DNA of 38,550 bases from an uncultured Haloferula sp. (lineage in GTDB: Bacteria > Verrucomicrobiota > Verrucomicrobiae > Verrucomicrobiales > Akkermansiaceae): assembly GCA_946885645.1 (NCBI GenBank), contig CAMPGU010000006.1:1-38550 (forward strand), written 5' to 3'. Each line of letters starts with the position of its first letter. Position 1 is the first letter of the stretch. This document shows positions 8,008-17,393 of this stretch, piece after piece. The notes beneath the pieces are model-generated. The model searched no databases. It worked only from the letters and a program-made list of their open reading frames with translations, and had not been told where the DNA came from. The position numbers and the translations under genes are program-made.

Positions 8008-8725
8008 CCTTACCCTTAACGGGTTACGGAGATTTCGAAAATTGTTAGAAAAATCTCGGTGCCCCAAGGTTGCCTTTATTTTCCGGCGCGAGGCGCGAAG
8101 CGCGAAGAAGGATCGGGAAGATCAAGGCTTCCAACACGCCAGAAAGGGATGCACTCCAGACTAAGCAACAGTTGGGTATCCTGGCTCAGTCGCTAAAGGC
8201 CAAGTTGGGATTGCTCAACGCGAAGACATTTGTCCTTTCTTCCAAAGTGCCAAACCTCCTCCCAGGGCTGACCGTTCGGAACCTCCCCGGTGCCGGGCAA
8301 CCCTGAACCCCGGCCGTCTCCACGTCGCCTTTTTCTGCCTGCCCCGTCGCCAGCCTCAGTCCCCACTAAACCCGACCGGACCAACCTCCCATTGTTAGTC
8401 CGCACGGGCTGGGGAGGCATGGCGTTCGGGGACCTTGCGTAGAGAATCGGGGAGTGGGCGGATCCGAAGCGTCGGAGGAAAGCTTCTCCGGCGGCCTCAA
8501 AGTCTTTGTCAAGAGCCTCTCCCCGCTCAGAGCTACCCGGAGGCCATCTGGTGCTTCAAATTTCATCTAGCGGATTTTCACAATAAAGTTGCTAACAGAG
8601 AGTGGGTTGCGAGGCCTCTTTTCGGGGGCGCATTGCGATTGTCACGGTTTGTGAAGCCCAATTTGTCAACTTGTCCCTTGACGATTGCCCGGAGGCGACG
8701 CGGCCGCTACACGTCGCGAGCCCGA
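8008..8725. other. Long intergenic region upstream of the ssp cassette
   Basis: 718 bases without a supported gene. Short open frames exist on both strands, but none has a recognisable domain or good start. Composition is mixed, with a GC-rich stretch near 8085-8110 (repeated GCGCGA units) and an AT-richer part at 8560-8680. The promoter for the seven-gene cassette should be in the last 150 bases. A TTGACG at 8678-8683 is a weak -35 candidate without a clear -10. The region may be the left joint of the island. Confidence 0.45.
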
Positions 8726-9664
8726 ATGATCGATTTTTCCTACACTGGCCATGAAAGCTTCCCCTTACGAATCAGCTGGCTGCCCAAAGCAGTTGCTGCA
8801 ATCGAGGCCCAGATCGACCCTTTCAGTGATCCGCGGGTCGGCATGACTTGCTTGGGGCTCGGTAAGAACATGATCCAATCTCTCGCCTATTGGGTCGTTG
8901 CTACGGGCCTCGCCGAAAAATCTACCGATGGTCTCCGGCTCTCTTCGTTCGCCGAACTGACTCTCTCTCCCAAGACGGGTTTCGACCCCTTCCTCGAGAG
9001 TACTCAGACTCTTTGGCTTTTGCACTGGAATCTTTGCCAAGGTTGGAGGGAAGACGATCGCCACCGCCGTCCGTATGCTTGGCACTATTTTGCCAATCTA
9101 TTGACGGATGACGAAATAGAACCCTCTTCTACCATCGAAAGGTATACCGCGGGGCCACGGTCTCGGTCGACCGGCAAGGATTTGTCGTTCGCCACTCTTC
9201 GCCAACACTTCGAAATTTTTGTAAAGACCTACGTGGCGGGCACCGCAAAAGGTGTGCGTAGCACCCCCGAAGACTCGCTCGATTCGCCGCTTACGACGCT
9301 TGGCCTGATCAAGGAGAGCGGGGATAGAAAAATGCCAAACGGCAAGCGAGAGACCGTATACCGGGTCAATAATGCCCCAAAGCCCACGATCTCCTTGGAG
9401 ACTTTTCGACATTGCCTACATCAATGGTGGAACTCAAGTCGCCCTGGCGACGATACCCTGAGCCTAAGACAGGTCACCATTGAAGACAACTCTCCCGGCC
9501 GTTGCTTCCGTCTCCCCGAAGCGGCCGTCCATGAGATGATGACGGCGCTCGCCAATTCATTTCCCAAAGAGTTCCTCATTTCCGAGTCGAGGCAACAAAG
9601 GACGGTGACCCGCCAGCTCAAGCCGCGCTCTACAACCTCCCTTAAAGCGATATATCTCCCGTGA
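8726..9664 (+). CDS. sspB: DUF4007-family protein, SspB-like
   Basis: 312 residues from ATG 8726. The N-terminus carries the DUF4007 signature: FSYTGHESFPLRISWLPKAV (residues 3-22), then a block with GLGKNMIQSLAYWVVATGL. TLWLLHWNLCQ follows at about 100-110. The open frame extends 97 codons further upstream, but homology begins at this ATG. In the Ssp system SspB is the DNA-nicking member of the modification complex that exposes the strand for sulfur insertion; this is family knowledge, and I see no textbook nuclease motif. It is the first gene of the cassette and overlaps sspC by four bases (GTGA), implying translational coupling. DUF4007 followed by a large ATPase and a PAPS-reductase-like gene is the hallmark order. 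Confidence 0.88.
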   Translation: MIDFSYTGHESFPLRISWLPKAVAAIEAQIDPFSDPRVGMTCLGLGKNMIQSLAYWVVATGLAEKSTDGLRLSSFAELTLSPKTGFDPFLESTQTLWLLHWNLCQGWREDDRHRRPYAWHYFANLLTDDEIEPSSTIERYTAGPRSRSTGKDLSFATLRQHFEIFVKTYVAGTAKGVRSTPEDSLDSPLTTLGLIKESGDRKMPNGKRETVYRVNNAPKPTISLETFRHCLHQWWNSSRPGDDTLSLRQVTIEDNSPGRCFRLPEAAVHEMMTALANSFPKEFLISESRQQRTVTRQLKPRSTTSLKAIYLP

Positions 9665-12600
9665 AAACCATGCCCAGAACTGCAAAAAACAACGCTGGCC
9701 AGGCTAAACGGGGTGGCGGCAGCGTAGCTGACTTGATGAATTTCAATCCGCGGTTCCGGCGATCGGTTCAGATTGAGCTGGATCTCGACGACCCGCAATC
9801 GACGGCTGGATACATCGCCACAGATTTCGTGGTCCAAGCCTTCGAACGCATCGGAGCTGCATTTGAGACGGGGAGCACGCAGCGAGCTTGGAGGCTCACC
9901 GGCGACTATGGGTCGGGTAAATCCGGATTCGCACTGGCACTCGCCAAGGCCGTCTCGGGCAGAGCCGTGGAACTCCCGTCAGCCTTACGACTCCAGGGTT
10001 TACCTCAGATGCAACCCGTCATCGTGACGGGAGCGCGCGAGCCACTCCACTATACGATTGGCAGCGCCATTATCTCGCAGGTGCGAGGGATGAAACAAGA
10101 AACGGTGCCTGAGGACGATGGCGCGCTGATCGAGTTGTTGAAGCGGGCTTTGAAGAGGGCTCCAGGGATCTTTCTCGTGCTCGACGAGCTTGGGAAGAAT
10201 CTTGAACAGGCGATGATCAATCCGGCCAGCGCCGACGTCTACGTCCTGCAGCGCCTCGCGGAAATGGCCACCCGCAGCAAGGACACCCCGCTGGTGGTAC
10301 TTGCCATCCTCCACATGGGGATTAGCTCTTACACTGCCGATCTCGACATGAATTCCCGCAAGGAATGGGACAAGGTCGCCGGCCGATTCGAGGAGATCCA
10401 CTATCATCATCCGTTCGAGCAAACGGTGCAACTCTGTGGGGCTGCTCTCGGGCTCGACATACCCTCAGTCCCAAAGCCGCTGCTCGACCGGCAGCGCAGC
10501 GCAATGCGATGGGCAGTGAAGGCCGGCTATTACGGAAGTGCACCGGCCGATAGCCTCGTGGCGCTCGCCCCCTCGATTTTCCCGCTTCATCCAACGGTAC
10601 TCCCGCCATTGGTGAACATCCTCCGCCGGTTCGGCCAGAATGAGCGCTCCCTTTTCGGATTCCTCTCAGGTCACGAACCCTCGGCGCTTCAAGATATTGC
10701 TAGACTGCAGATCGGCGAGGCACGTTCATTTTCACTCCCTCACCTCTACAACTACCTCCGAGCAAATATCGCCCATACGATGACCAACGGGCGGGCAACC
10801 CATTGGCGGATCATTGAGTCAGTGGTGCGACAAGGCGAGGACGCCGCCGAATCAAACGTCCTCAAGGCGATTGGTATCCTCAACCTGATCGAAGACGATT
10901 CGATGCTCGCTACCCGCGAGCTGTTGATTGAGGCCTTAGGCGACAATGACCGGGCCAGCCAATCTGCGATCGATAGGTTGATCGACAAGCTCAAGGTCCG
11001 GCGTCTGATCTTCGAGCGAGGGGCCGTCCGAGGCTATGCGCTATGGCCGCACACCAGCGTCCATCTGGACGACGCGTTTGAGGAAGCCCGCAATCAGCTC
11101 GGTGATCCGCCGAAGCCGATGCGCATGATCAGCTCACTCCTCGAACCCCGGCAGATTGTCGCCAGGAGTCACTACATCAAGACTGGAAACCTTCGGCACT
11201 TTGAATTGCAGTTCCACCCAGCAGCGGATTACGAGGACTTTCTCAGATCTGGCGGGAGAGCCCAGATGGGAGATGCCGACGGCCATGTCGCAATCTTCCT
11301 TCCCGCCAACGAACGCGAGCGTCAGGAGGTGCTCGGGAGGATGGAGAACGCGAAAGAGCATCCGGGGCCGGCAACCATCGTCGGTCTCACCCGGCCACCG
11401 CTCGAGCTTCTTGGCATTGCCCGCGATCTCCAAGCATGGGAACACGTCCAGCGTACCGTCAAGGAACTCGGCTCGGACGAATACGCACGTCGCGAACTCC
11501 GAGGACAGATCCGCAACGCACGGACGAAGCTCAACGAGCAGATCGACCGCTTGCTAGGATGGAACACCAACCCGAATCTCGTTTCCTGGTTCCGATCCGG
11601 CAAGCCAGACCGGCTCGAGCCGGATGGCCTGAGCAGCAAGCTCTCCCAGATCGCCACTGAGATCTACAGTCGCTGTCCGATCGTCACTAACGAACTGATC
11701 AATCGTCGGATTACCAGCTCTGCAGGTTCCCGAGCACGTACTGCGTTGATCGATGCCATTTCCCGGAACCCTTCAGTCGAGTTTCTCGGCATGGATGATT
11801 CGAAAAATCCTCCCGAGATGGCGATCTATCTTTCGGTTTTGAAAGCCGGTAACGTGCATGTCCCCGACCCCGAGAATGTCGACAGGTGGAAGTTCGTAAT
11901 CCCTTCGGGCAAACGCGACACTTGCCGCCTCGCTCCGGCATTCAAAGCGATCGAGACGGTACTCGACGCCAACGACGGCAAGCGGGTCGCGGCACCTAAG
12001 ATACTAGGCGCGCTCAGGTCGGAGCCGGTGGGAGCACGCGACGGCTTGATTCCATTGATTCTCTCTCTTTACCTCGCAGCACGATCCCGGCAGACTGCGG
12101 TGTACGAAGACTCAACCTACATCCACGGTCTCGACGGAGAAGGTATGCAGCGGCTCATCAAGGAGCCAGAGCATTTCGAGCTGCAACGCTGCGCGATTGA
12201 AGGCGTTCGCCTCGAGGTGTTCGACGCAATCGCCGGAGTCTTCGACTTGCCCGTACGCACCGAGCCCCAGGTGTTGGACGTCGTCCAGCCGTTGATGTTG
12301 TTCGTTTCCTCCGTTCCTGAATACTGTCGCAATACTAGGAAGCTAAGCGCCGAGGCAAAGGCCTTCCGCCAGGCCCTCCTCACCGCCCGGGATCCGGCCG
12401 CACTCATCTTCGAGGAGATCCCGGCCGCCGCCGGCATTGCCCCAAACCAAGGGAAGAAGCTCGGAGTTAAGATCGCCGCCCTGGTGGGAGAGATCCAAGG
12501 CAGCTACGACGCGCTGTTGGCGAGGCTCGCCGCGTGCATCACCGATGCCTTCGATACCACGAGCGATGTTGCCGCTTTCCGCAGCGAACTCATCGGTCGG

Positions 12601-13047
12601 ACCAGCGCAATCGCCAAAAGCCTTGCCGAAACGGATCTACGCTCCTTCGTCTTGCGGCTTGGCGACCAGGAACATGACTACCGGCAGTGGCTCGAATCCC
12701 TTGCCAACCATTTGGCCAAAAAGTCAGCAGTGCGATGGAACGATGCCGACGAAGACGTATTCGACCAACGCTTGCACCAACTCGCCAAGAGGATGCTTCG
12801 AGCCGAGGCCGCCCAAGCCGACATTACCCGCAAGGGAATCGATGGCGATCCGGAACGAGTTGTTCGACTGATGCTCACCCGCCCCGACGGCAATGAGCAT
12901 GGCGAACTCCTCCACTGGAACGCCGACGAGGACGCGACCGTCGAGAAGGTCGAATCGGAAATCGCGGAGCTCATCCGGAAGCACGGCCGGGCCGGTCTCG
13001 GCGCGACTGCCAAGGCTCTTTGGGCACACCTTGAGAACCACTCCTGA
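9661..13047 (+). CDS. sspC: Large P-loop ATPase, SspC-like
   Basis: 1128 residues from GTG 9661; an ATG at 9670 (MPRTAKNN) is the alternative start. The N-terminal third is an AAA/STAND-like ATPase: RFRRSVQIELDLDD leads into Walker A GDYGSGKSG (residues 81-89) and Walker B FLVLDELGKN (Asp175, Glu176). The remaining 900 residues appear largely helical with no motif I can name. In the Ssp modification module SspC is the ATPase acting with the nickase SspB and the pyrophosphatase SspD. The GTG start overlaps the sspB stop, and sspD begins 2 bases after its end. The protein is cytoplasmic with no membrane segment. An effector-type ATPase is the alternative reading, but gene order favours SspC. 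Confidence 0.85.
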   Translation: MKTMPRTAKNNAGQAKRGGGSVADLMNFNPRFRRSVQIELDLDDPQSTAGYIATDFVVQAFERIGAAFETGSTQRAWRLTGDYGSGKSGFALALAKAVSGRAVELPSALRLQGLPQMQPVIVTGAREPLHYTIGSAIISQVRGMKQETVPEDDGALIELLKRALKRAPGIFLVLDELGKNLEQAMINPASADVYVLQRLAEMATRSKDTPLVVLAILHMGISSYTADLDMNSRKEWDKVAGRFEEIHYHHPFEQTVQLCGAALGLDIPSVPKPLLDRQRSAMRWAVKAGYYGSAPADSLVALAPSIFPLHPTVLPPLVNILRRFGQNERSLFGFLSGHEPSALQDIARLQIGEARSFSLPHLYNYLRANIAHTMTNGRATHWRIIESVVRQGEDAAESNVLKAIGILNLIEDDSMLATRELLIEALGDNDRASQSAIDRLIDKLKVRRLIFERGAVRGYALWPHTSVHLDDAFEEARNQLGDPPKPMRMISSLLEPRQIVARSHYIKTGNLRHFELQFHPAADYEDFLRSGGRAQMGDADGHVAIFLPANERERQEVLGRMENAKEHPGPATIVGLTRPPLELLGIARDLQAWEHVQRTVKELGSDEYARRELRGQIRNARTKLNEQIDRLLGWNTNPNLVSWFRSGKPDRLEPDGLSSKLSQIATEIYSRCPIVTNELINRRITSSAGSRARTALIDAISRNPSVEFLGMDDSKNPPEMAIYLSVLKAGNVHVPDPENVDRWKFVIPSGKRDTCRLAPAFKAIETVLDANDGKRVAAPKILGALRSEPVGARDGLIPLILSLYLAARSRQTAVYEDSTYIHGLDGEGMQRLIKEPEHFELQRCAIEGVRLEVFDAIAGVFDLPVRTEPQVLDVVQPLMLFVSSVPEYCRNTRKLSAEAKAFRQALLTARDPAALIFEEIPAAAGIAPNQGKKLGVKIAALVGEIQGSYDALLARLAACITDAFDTTSDVAAFRSELIGRTSAIAKSLAETDLRSFVLRLGDQEHDYRQWLESLANHLAKKSAVRWNDADEDVFDQRLHQLAKRMLRAEAAQADITRKGIDGDPERVVRLMLTRPDGNEHGELLHWNADEDATVEKVESEIAELIRKHGRAGLGATAKALWAHLENHS

Positions 13048-13049
13048 TT

Positions 13050-13880
13050 ATGTCCTCACACACTTCCAAGGCCGACAAGCCGGTCCGCCACATCCTGAGC
13101 TTGTCTGGCGGAAAGGACTCAGCAGCCCTCGCAATTCATATGCGGGGGAAGGTCGAGGGGATGGAATACATCTTCCACGACACCTACAAGGAACTGCCGG
13201 ACACCTACGAATACCTCGACCGCCTGGAGGACTATCTCGGGCAGAAGATCGTCAAGACCACCTATGGTACGACCTTCGATGACCTGCTCCGGCAGTACGG
13301 CGGTATGCTCCCGTCCAACCACCGCCGGTGGTGCACACGAATGATGAAGCTCAAGCCGTTCGAGGATTACATCGGCGACGATCCGTGCATCAATTACGTC
13401 GGCATCCGCTCCGACGAGGCCCGGGTTGGCTACATTAGCCACAAACCGAACATCCAAGCGGTCTTTCCCTTCCGCGATGACGGTATCGACTACGAGGGAG
13501 TTCAGCGCATCCTTCAGGACTCAGGTATTGGAATGCCGCCCTACACCGAGTGGGGGCGGACCCGCAGCGGATGCTTCTTCTGCTTCTATCAGCAAAAGAT
13601 CGAATGGGTTCGACTCAAGCAAAGATATCCCGAACTCTACGACGAAGCGAAGGCCTATGAGAAACCTAACCGGGTGAACGGAAATGTCTTCTACTGGTGT
13701 CAAAACGAATCACTCGCCCAACTGGAACAACCGGAACGCATGGCCGAGATCCTCGAGAAATGGGAGTTGCAACAGGCCCGGGCGACCCAGAGCCGGAAGA
13801 ACCTCCCTCTCGTCACAACTCTCGCCGGGCTGGAAACCAATGAAGCCCCCTCGACAGGCTGCTTGATCTGCCATCTTTAA
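13050..13880 (+). CDS. sspD: PP-loop ATP pyrophosphatase (PAPS reductase-like), SspD-like
   Basis: 276 residues. The PP-loop SGGKDSAALA lies at residues 19-28, the adenylation signature of PAPS reductase/DndC-type enzymes. Other motifs are FHDTYKELPDTYEYL, NHRRWCTRMMKLKPF (Cys95), VGIRSDEA and SGCFFCFYQQ (Cys175, Cys178). The C-terminus ends in TGCLICHL with a second CxxC (Cys271, Cys274), only two residues from the end. DndC relatives hold an iron-sulfur cluster, so these cysteines may do the same; that is inference. The expected role is activation of the DNA backbone phosphate and transfer of sulfur from SspA. It starts 2 bases after sspC. A standalone sulfate-assimilation role is unlikely given the neighbours. 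Confidence 0.9.
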   Translation: MSSHTSKADKPVRHILSLSGGKDSAALAIHMRGKVEGMEYIFHDTYKELPDTYEYLDRLEDYLGQKIVKTTYGTTFDDLLRQYGGMLPSNHRRWCTRMMKLKPFEDYIGDDPCINYVGIRSDEARVGYISHKPNIQAVFPFRDDGIDYEGVQRILQDSGIGMPPYTEWGRTRSGCFFCFYQQKIEWVRLKQRYPELYDEAKAYEKPNRVNGNVFYWCQNESLAQLEQPERMAEILEKWELQQARATQSRKNLPLVTTLAGLETNEAPSTGCLICHL

Positions 13881-13914
13881 CGAGATCTTGTAGAAACGGA
13901 AACGATACCTCCCA

Positions 13915-15774
13915 ATGACAGTCGGCGAAAACTGGATCAAGCTGCTCCGGGCATACGGCCCGATCCCGGACGACAACGCTACCGAAGCCGAGGCTGTCGA
14001 CGCCTGCGCGAAGAGGCTCGGCCTTGACCGACTTTCCTTCCCGCATCCGGAGCGGGAGAAGCTGCTCGGCTGGTATCAATCGCCACCCGGAGGCAACATC
14101 CCCACCGTTGTCATCACCGGGACCGCAGGCGACGGCAAAACGACCCTCTGCTACGAGATCATCCAGCAGCTCACTGGCACCGCACCCGAGCCGGACAAAA
14201 TGAATGTGCTGGAGACAATCGACCTCTCGGTCGGGCCGGGACGGGAGAAACCTACCAAGCTCACCCTGATCCTCGACCTGACCGGCTGGCGCCAACGTGG
14301 AATGGACGGCAAGCTGGTCGCCGAGCAGGTCGCCGTGCTTGAGAAAATAGCCGAACACGCGGAACTAGGAACCCACCATCCCCACATCATCGCCGTAAAC
14401 GACGGCCAAATCCATGAGATCCACCGGGCTCTGCCGGAATCCTCGTCGCCACGGCTCCACAAGTTCTTCTCGGAACTCATCGACATGCACGCTTGCGGGG
14501 AGCGCGAGTCGCATGAGCTTCCGTTCCTCAAGCTCGTGAACCTCTCGCAGACGCCGTCGGACGTGCTCATGGAAAGGTGTTTGGACGGGATTCTCTCCCG
14601 CCCGGAGTGGTCGTGCCTCACCGAAGAAGCCGACCTCCCGATCTTCGGGCAGAACTCGCCGCTCGCCGCGAACCACAAGATCCTTTCGTCTCCAGCGTCA
14701 CGGAGCCACCTGATGGACATCGCTAGGCTGGCGGACGCCTGCCGTCTGCACCTCCCGATTCGCTCGATCCTTATGCTGCTCAGCAACGCCCTCCTCGGGC
14801 ACCCGAAGGCGCGTCACGGATTGCTTCATCCCGGCGTTGCGACGAATCGGTTGCTCGCTACCGACCAACGTGCCGCCGGGGCCTTCCATCTCAACTTGTT
14901 CGGCCGCAACCTGCGGGCCGCCGAACGTGAGAAGCGCAACATCTACCGGTTTCTCTCGCTCCTCCAGATAGGCCAGGAAACCACCAACGACATCGACGAG
15001 CTGCTGATCTTCGGCGACCGAGATCTACCAGACGTCCGCAAGCTCTACGACGACCTGGTCGCGAATGACCCGTACGCTCAGCGCTCGCCGGCATTCGGCC
15101 ACCTCGTGAAGAGCTACATCCTCGGCGATCTAGAACAATCCAAAGACCTCGCCATCTTCCTCAACCATCTCGCCGACGAGCGCCGCCGGGTATTTCTTCA
15201 CGCTGACGACGACCAAGTCCGCGCCAACCATCTGTGGAATACCACGGCATTCCACCATGCCGGCGACTTCGTGCAGGGGTATCTCAGGCCGGTCCGCGAG
15301 GGCAAAACCATTGCTTCCACCAGATACCAAAAGCTTTTGACCGGCTTGAACCGCATCTGGACCGGCATGTTCGTAGCCGATACAGAGTACGAACTGTACC
15401 TTGCGTCGGGACTGGATATGACCACCTCGCCAGTGAGCGACATTCTCCTCGAGCGGATCCGATCCAGTGACATCAGGATCGAGGCTTCCCCCAACCATCT
15501 TCCCCGAATGGTAATGCTTGCCAATGGCAACCGGTTCGCCTTCGAACTCACCCTTCTTCGCTTCGAGTTCCTCATGCGAGCCGCCGAAGGAGCCATGCCA
15601 GGTAGCTTTTCGAGGGAAGCCTGCGAGGACCTGATGGCCCTCAAACAACAAGCCTTGCGCGACCTCAATATCAGTGCCCGCTCCAACGGCCTCGAGCGTC
15701 TCTCGCTTGGGGAAGGTGGTCGCCCAAAACCTACCTACATCTCTCTCCACCTCGAACCCTCGCTGCAGTCATGA
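13915..15774 (+). CDS. sspF: P-loop NTPase, SspF-like (DptF/DndF analogue)
   Basis: 619 residues. Walker A is ITGTAGDGKTTL (GxxGDGKT, residues 69-76), followed after about 60 residues by LTLILDLTGW, the likely Walker B strand, and HIIAVNDGQIHEIHRAL, a possible sensor segment. The rest looks helical with no further family signature. Length and motif placement resemble DptF of the Dnd restriction set. In published Ssp work SspF belongs to the SspFGH effector that damages DNA without the sulfur mark. It begins 34 bases after sspD, the largest gap in the cassette and a natural break between modification and effector genes. Its stop overlaps the sspG start (ATGA). Confidence 0.78.
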   Translation: MTVGENWIKLLRAYGPIPDDNATEAEAVDACAKRLGLDRLSFPHPEREKLLGWYQSPPGGNIPTVVITGTAGDGKTTLCYEIIQQLTGTAPEPDKMNVLETIDLSVGPGREKPTKLTLILDLTGWRQRGMDGKLVAEQVAVLEKIAEHAELGTHHPHIIAVNDGQIHEIHRALPESSSPRLHKFFSELIDMHACGERESHELPFLKLVNLSQTPSDVLMERCLDGILSRPEWSCLTEEADLPIFGQNSPLAANHKILSSPASRSHLMDIARLADACRLHLPIRSILMLLSNALLGHPKARHGLLHPGVATNRLLATDQRAAGAFHLNLFGRNLRAAEREKRNIYRFLSLLQIGQETTNDIDELLIFGDRDLPDVRKLYDDLVANDPYAQRSPAFGHLVKSYILGDLEQSKDLAIFLNHLADERRRVFLHADDDQVRANHLWNTTAFHHAGDFVQGYLRPVREGKTIASTRYQKLLTGLNRIWTGMFVADTEYELYLASGLDMTTSPVSDILLERIRSSDIRIEASPNHLPRMVMLANGNRFAFELTLLRFEFLMRAAEGAMPGSFSREACEDLMALKQQALRDLNISARSNGLERLSLGEGGRPKPTYISLHLEPSLQS

Positions 15775-17393
15775 TCAATCTCCAGGATCAATTTGGTGAA
15801 TACCAGGGTTCCAAAAAGGGTTTTGCCGGCTGGTTCAGCGAGGCGGTCTGGGGCCACCGCTTCGAGAGCCCACAGATATGGCCCATCGCTCTCGAATTCC
15901 TGGGAATGGCAGAGGGCCTTTTGTACGATGGTAACCTTCTTGAGGCGACCCAACCGGAGAAGGATGTCACTTATACCGCGCCGGTTTCAAAGGAGTTGCG
16001 GATTCTGGTCTTCAACAATCCACGCATCCTCCAAATCCGCAACGAACTCCAACATGACGAGGGTGCCGCTTGGGACGCTTGGCTCCTCGATATGAACGGG
16101 CGGCTCAGCGACAACGCTATCGACTTCGACTATCTACGCAAAGCTATCCCGTCATTCCACGAACTCGCGGAACGAATTGAACTGGTACGCAAACTGGCCC
16201 TCGATGCCGGTTCCAGCCGGAAGATGACCCAGCGCCTACTCTTTCCCATCGGCCCCTCCGCCCTCTACGAGCCTGGCGACCTCGATTTCACCCGCGACCG
16301 GACTACATTCACTCGCACGGGCGAAATCGCATACCTCATGGTCAGCCGGGCAGATCACGCGCTCGGCGCAGAGCTCCGCGAACACCTCTCACGTTTCCTT
16401 GCGGACGAGACTCCCCGAAATCGGCTTATCCAGAGCCTGCTCCCGCCTCCACCCCTGACTCGGGGGAGCAAGAAAGGAGGAGCCTATCTTCCTTACCGGA
16501 AACACCCGGCGTTCAATCGTCTGGCGGAAGACCTTATCGCCCTATTCAAGCTGGGACTCCCTCACCAAGATGCACTCGAACACATCCGGTTCATCCTCCC
16601 GTTCCATTTATATCTCTACGCTCTTGAGACGGCGGCAGGTTGGATCGGCCAAAAGCAGCCGATCCTCATCTGCGAGATCCCTGGCCCAAAAATGGACGTC
16701 GCCCGTAGAGCATCGATCGCTAGCCGCGACGAGAACGAAGCCAAAGGACTGGAAGCGCTCCGCAGCTATGTCACCCGACGCATCGAAGCGGACCAGGAAG
16801 TCACTGAACACCTGCGGTCCGACATCTTGCCCCACCTCACCGAGCAGGAGCGGGCGGGCGAACTCTCCCGCCTTCTGACCAATCTTTTCTCTCTCAACGA
16901 CGAACAAGCTGATGTCCTCAAAACACTCCCCACACGGGACGAAGTTCGTGCCAGTATTCTGCGGGAAGCCGAGAAAGCTTTCCGGTCCGGCACAATGGGA
17001 GCGTTCGAAGGACTCGGCCGGGCAGCAGGTCTGATCGACTCCCGAGGAACCAACAAAAAGCGTTATGCCCCGACCGACGGCCTCCTCAGAGCACTCGTTC
17101 TCGCCAACGTCCAGGACGATGGCCGGATCGAGGAAGCCGACTTCCTCAGGCTCCTGCGCCAGCGCTACGGGCTCGTCTTTGGTCCCCGTGAGGCTGTCGA
17201 TACAGTCGCCATCTCCTCTCCCGAACTTTTCGACGAGACCGACTACAAGCGAAACCAGACCCGCCTGACTCGCCGCCTCGTTGGTCTAGGCTTAGGGAAC
17301 AGCATGAGCGACGCTTGCACCTACATCACCAATTCGTTCGTCCAAGGCAGGCGCCCCCGCGACCGCCCGAACCCCGATCCCGTCCCGGCATGA
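15771..17393 (+). CDS. sspG: Effector component of unknown fold, SspG-like (DptG/DndG analogue)
   Basis: 540 residues from ATG 15771 (MINLQDQFGEYQG). I see no nucleotide-binding, nuclease or membrane motif. The protein is mixed to helical, with a charged stretch rich in Glu and Arg around residues 320-420 that may be helical bundle or coiled coil. Its identity as SspG rests on position: it is the middle-sized gene between a P-loop NTPase and a giant translocase, exactly as DptG sits between DptF and DptH. Both ends overlap their neighbours by four bases (ATGA), so stoichiometric expression with SspF and SspH is likely. Function in the complex is not known to me. Confidence 0.72.
   Translation: MINLQDQFGEYQGSKKGFAGWFSEAVWGHRFESPQIWPIALEFLGMAEGLLYDGNLLEATQPEKDVTYTAPVSKELRILVFNNPRILQIRNELQHDEGAAWDAWLLDMNGRLSDNAIDFDYLRKAIPSFHELAERIELVRKLALDAGSSRKMTQRLLFPIGPSALYEPGDLDFTRDRTTFTRTGEIAYLMVSRADHALGAELREHLSRFLADETPRNRLIQSLLPPPPLTRGSKKGGAYLPYRKHPAFNRLAEDLIALFKLGLPHQDALEHIRFILPFHLYLYALETAAGWIGQKQPILICEIPGPKMDVARRASIASRDENEAKGLEALRSYVTRRIEADQEVTEHLRSDILPHLTEQERAGELSRLLTNLFSLNDEQADVLKTLPTRDEVRASILREAEKAFRSGTMGAFEGLGRAAGLIDSRGTNKKRYAPTDGLLRALVLANVQDDGRIEEADFLRLLRQRYGLVFGPREAVDTVAISSPELFDETDYKRNQTRLTRRLVGLGLGNSMSDACTYITNSFVQGRRPRDRPNPDPVPA

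Noticed and set aside
8070..8566. Small open frames (60-80 codons) on both strands upstream of sspB
   Set aside because: No homology, poor starts and mutual overlap; treated as non-coding.
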